23,915 nucleotides of DNA from an uncultured Clostridium sp. (GTDB lineage Bacteria > Bacillota_A > Clostridia > TANB77 > CAG-508): NCBI GenBank assembly GCA_947244675.1, contig CAMXLV010000016.1:1-23915 (forward strand). Reading direction: 5' to 3'. Within the stretch, counting starts at the first letter, position 1; each line of letters starts with the position of its first letter. Positions 23,666 through 23,915 of the stretch are shown piece after piece. Position numbers and translations under genes: made by a program. The notes beneath the pieces were generated by a model that searched no databases, had not been told where the DNA came from, and worked only from the letters and a program-made list of their open reading frames with translations.

Positions 23666-23915
23666 TTATTGTAATGAATTATTATTTAGTGCATTTTTTA
23701 ATTCTGTACTTATTACATTTGATTTTTCTTCCATCTGATCAGATGTTCTTTTTAGTACAGCCTTTAATTTACTATCTGTAATAGTGTTATCTTTATTGAT
23801 TTTTAATGAAATTGTATTATTTGTAATTGTCCTACCTATATCATTAGCACATTCCACTATTTCATGCAAAACTAAGTCATTTTCATTAATTGTATAATAT
23901 CCTACATGACCAGAA
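23666..23915 (-). CDS. 3' end of an unknown gene (cut by the window edge)
   Basis: An open frame runs off the right edge, and the last 83 codons are visible (SGHVGYYTINENDLVLHEIV..., ending NALNNNSLQ). The TTG at 23869 is inside the frame and is not needed as a start, because the frame stays open upstream. No membrane segment or known motif is visible; the C-terminus is polar and helical-looking. It uses AGG for Arg and has no CGG. Function unknown. Confidence 0.55.
   Translation of the reverse strand, partial: SGHVGYYTINENDLVLHEIVECANDIGRTITNNTISLKINKDNTITDSKLKAVLKRTSDQMEEKSNVISTELKNALNNNSLQ

Overview
The window is AT-rich, gram-positive-type DNA: strong AAGGAGG ribosome sites, TTGACA/TATAAT promoters, L21 and L27 genes next to an ITPase gene, a KGITLI-type prepilin remnant, and secreted wall hydrolases. 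It most likely comes from an uncultured, host-associated low-GC Firmicute of the Clostridia type; that taxonomic call is an inference. All clear genes are on the minus strand except one integrase.

Layout. (1) 1-1600: the end of an integrated element, with a small ORF of unknown function, a divergent promoter and a plus-strand tyrosine recombinase (338-1495). The element breaks a prepilin gene whose promoter, leader and first 25 codons survive at 1591-1884. (2) 1976-7835: two secreted peptidoglycan hydrolases, a glucosaminidase and an amidase, each with its own promoter. Both carry the same tandem ~130-residue domain (nine copies in all) and an acidic C-terminal tail. (3) 7911-20172: one long minus-strand surface-glycan operon from a promoter at 20218-20246. 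In transcription order it encodes a HAD-domain protein, two related glycosyltransferase-like proteins, a pyruvyl-transferase-like protein, a GtrII-type membrane protein, two GT2 enzymes, a polymerase/ligase-type membrane protein, a GT4 enzyme and a third GT2. (4) 20286-23915: guaB, rpmA, rplU with a structured leader, rdgB, and the 3' end of an unknown gene.

The standout observation is in region 3. Four operon genes are broken by five single-base frame breaks, and all five have the same form: a sense codon, one extra C, then a glycine codon GGA or GGT. The base triplet met in the incoming frame is therefore always CGG. By hand scan, the window's minus-strand genes contain about 21 CGG trinucleotides. 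Sixteen lie out of phase with the reading frame, and the only five in phase are exactly the five frame breaks. The plus-strand integrase has none. Two breaks can be compared directly with intact relatives in the same operon, where the matching glycine codon lacks the extra C. The simplest biological reading is that CGG is an unassigned (vacant) codon in this organism and that ribosomes skip its C to read GGN as glycine, a CGG-triggered +1 frameshift that keeps surface-glycan enzymes intact. A systematic sequencing artefact is the main alternative.

If the frameshifts are real, the operon encodes ten full-length proteins for making and polymerising a cell-surface polysaccharide, next to two wall hydrolases that probably remodel the envelope carrying it.
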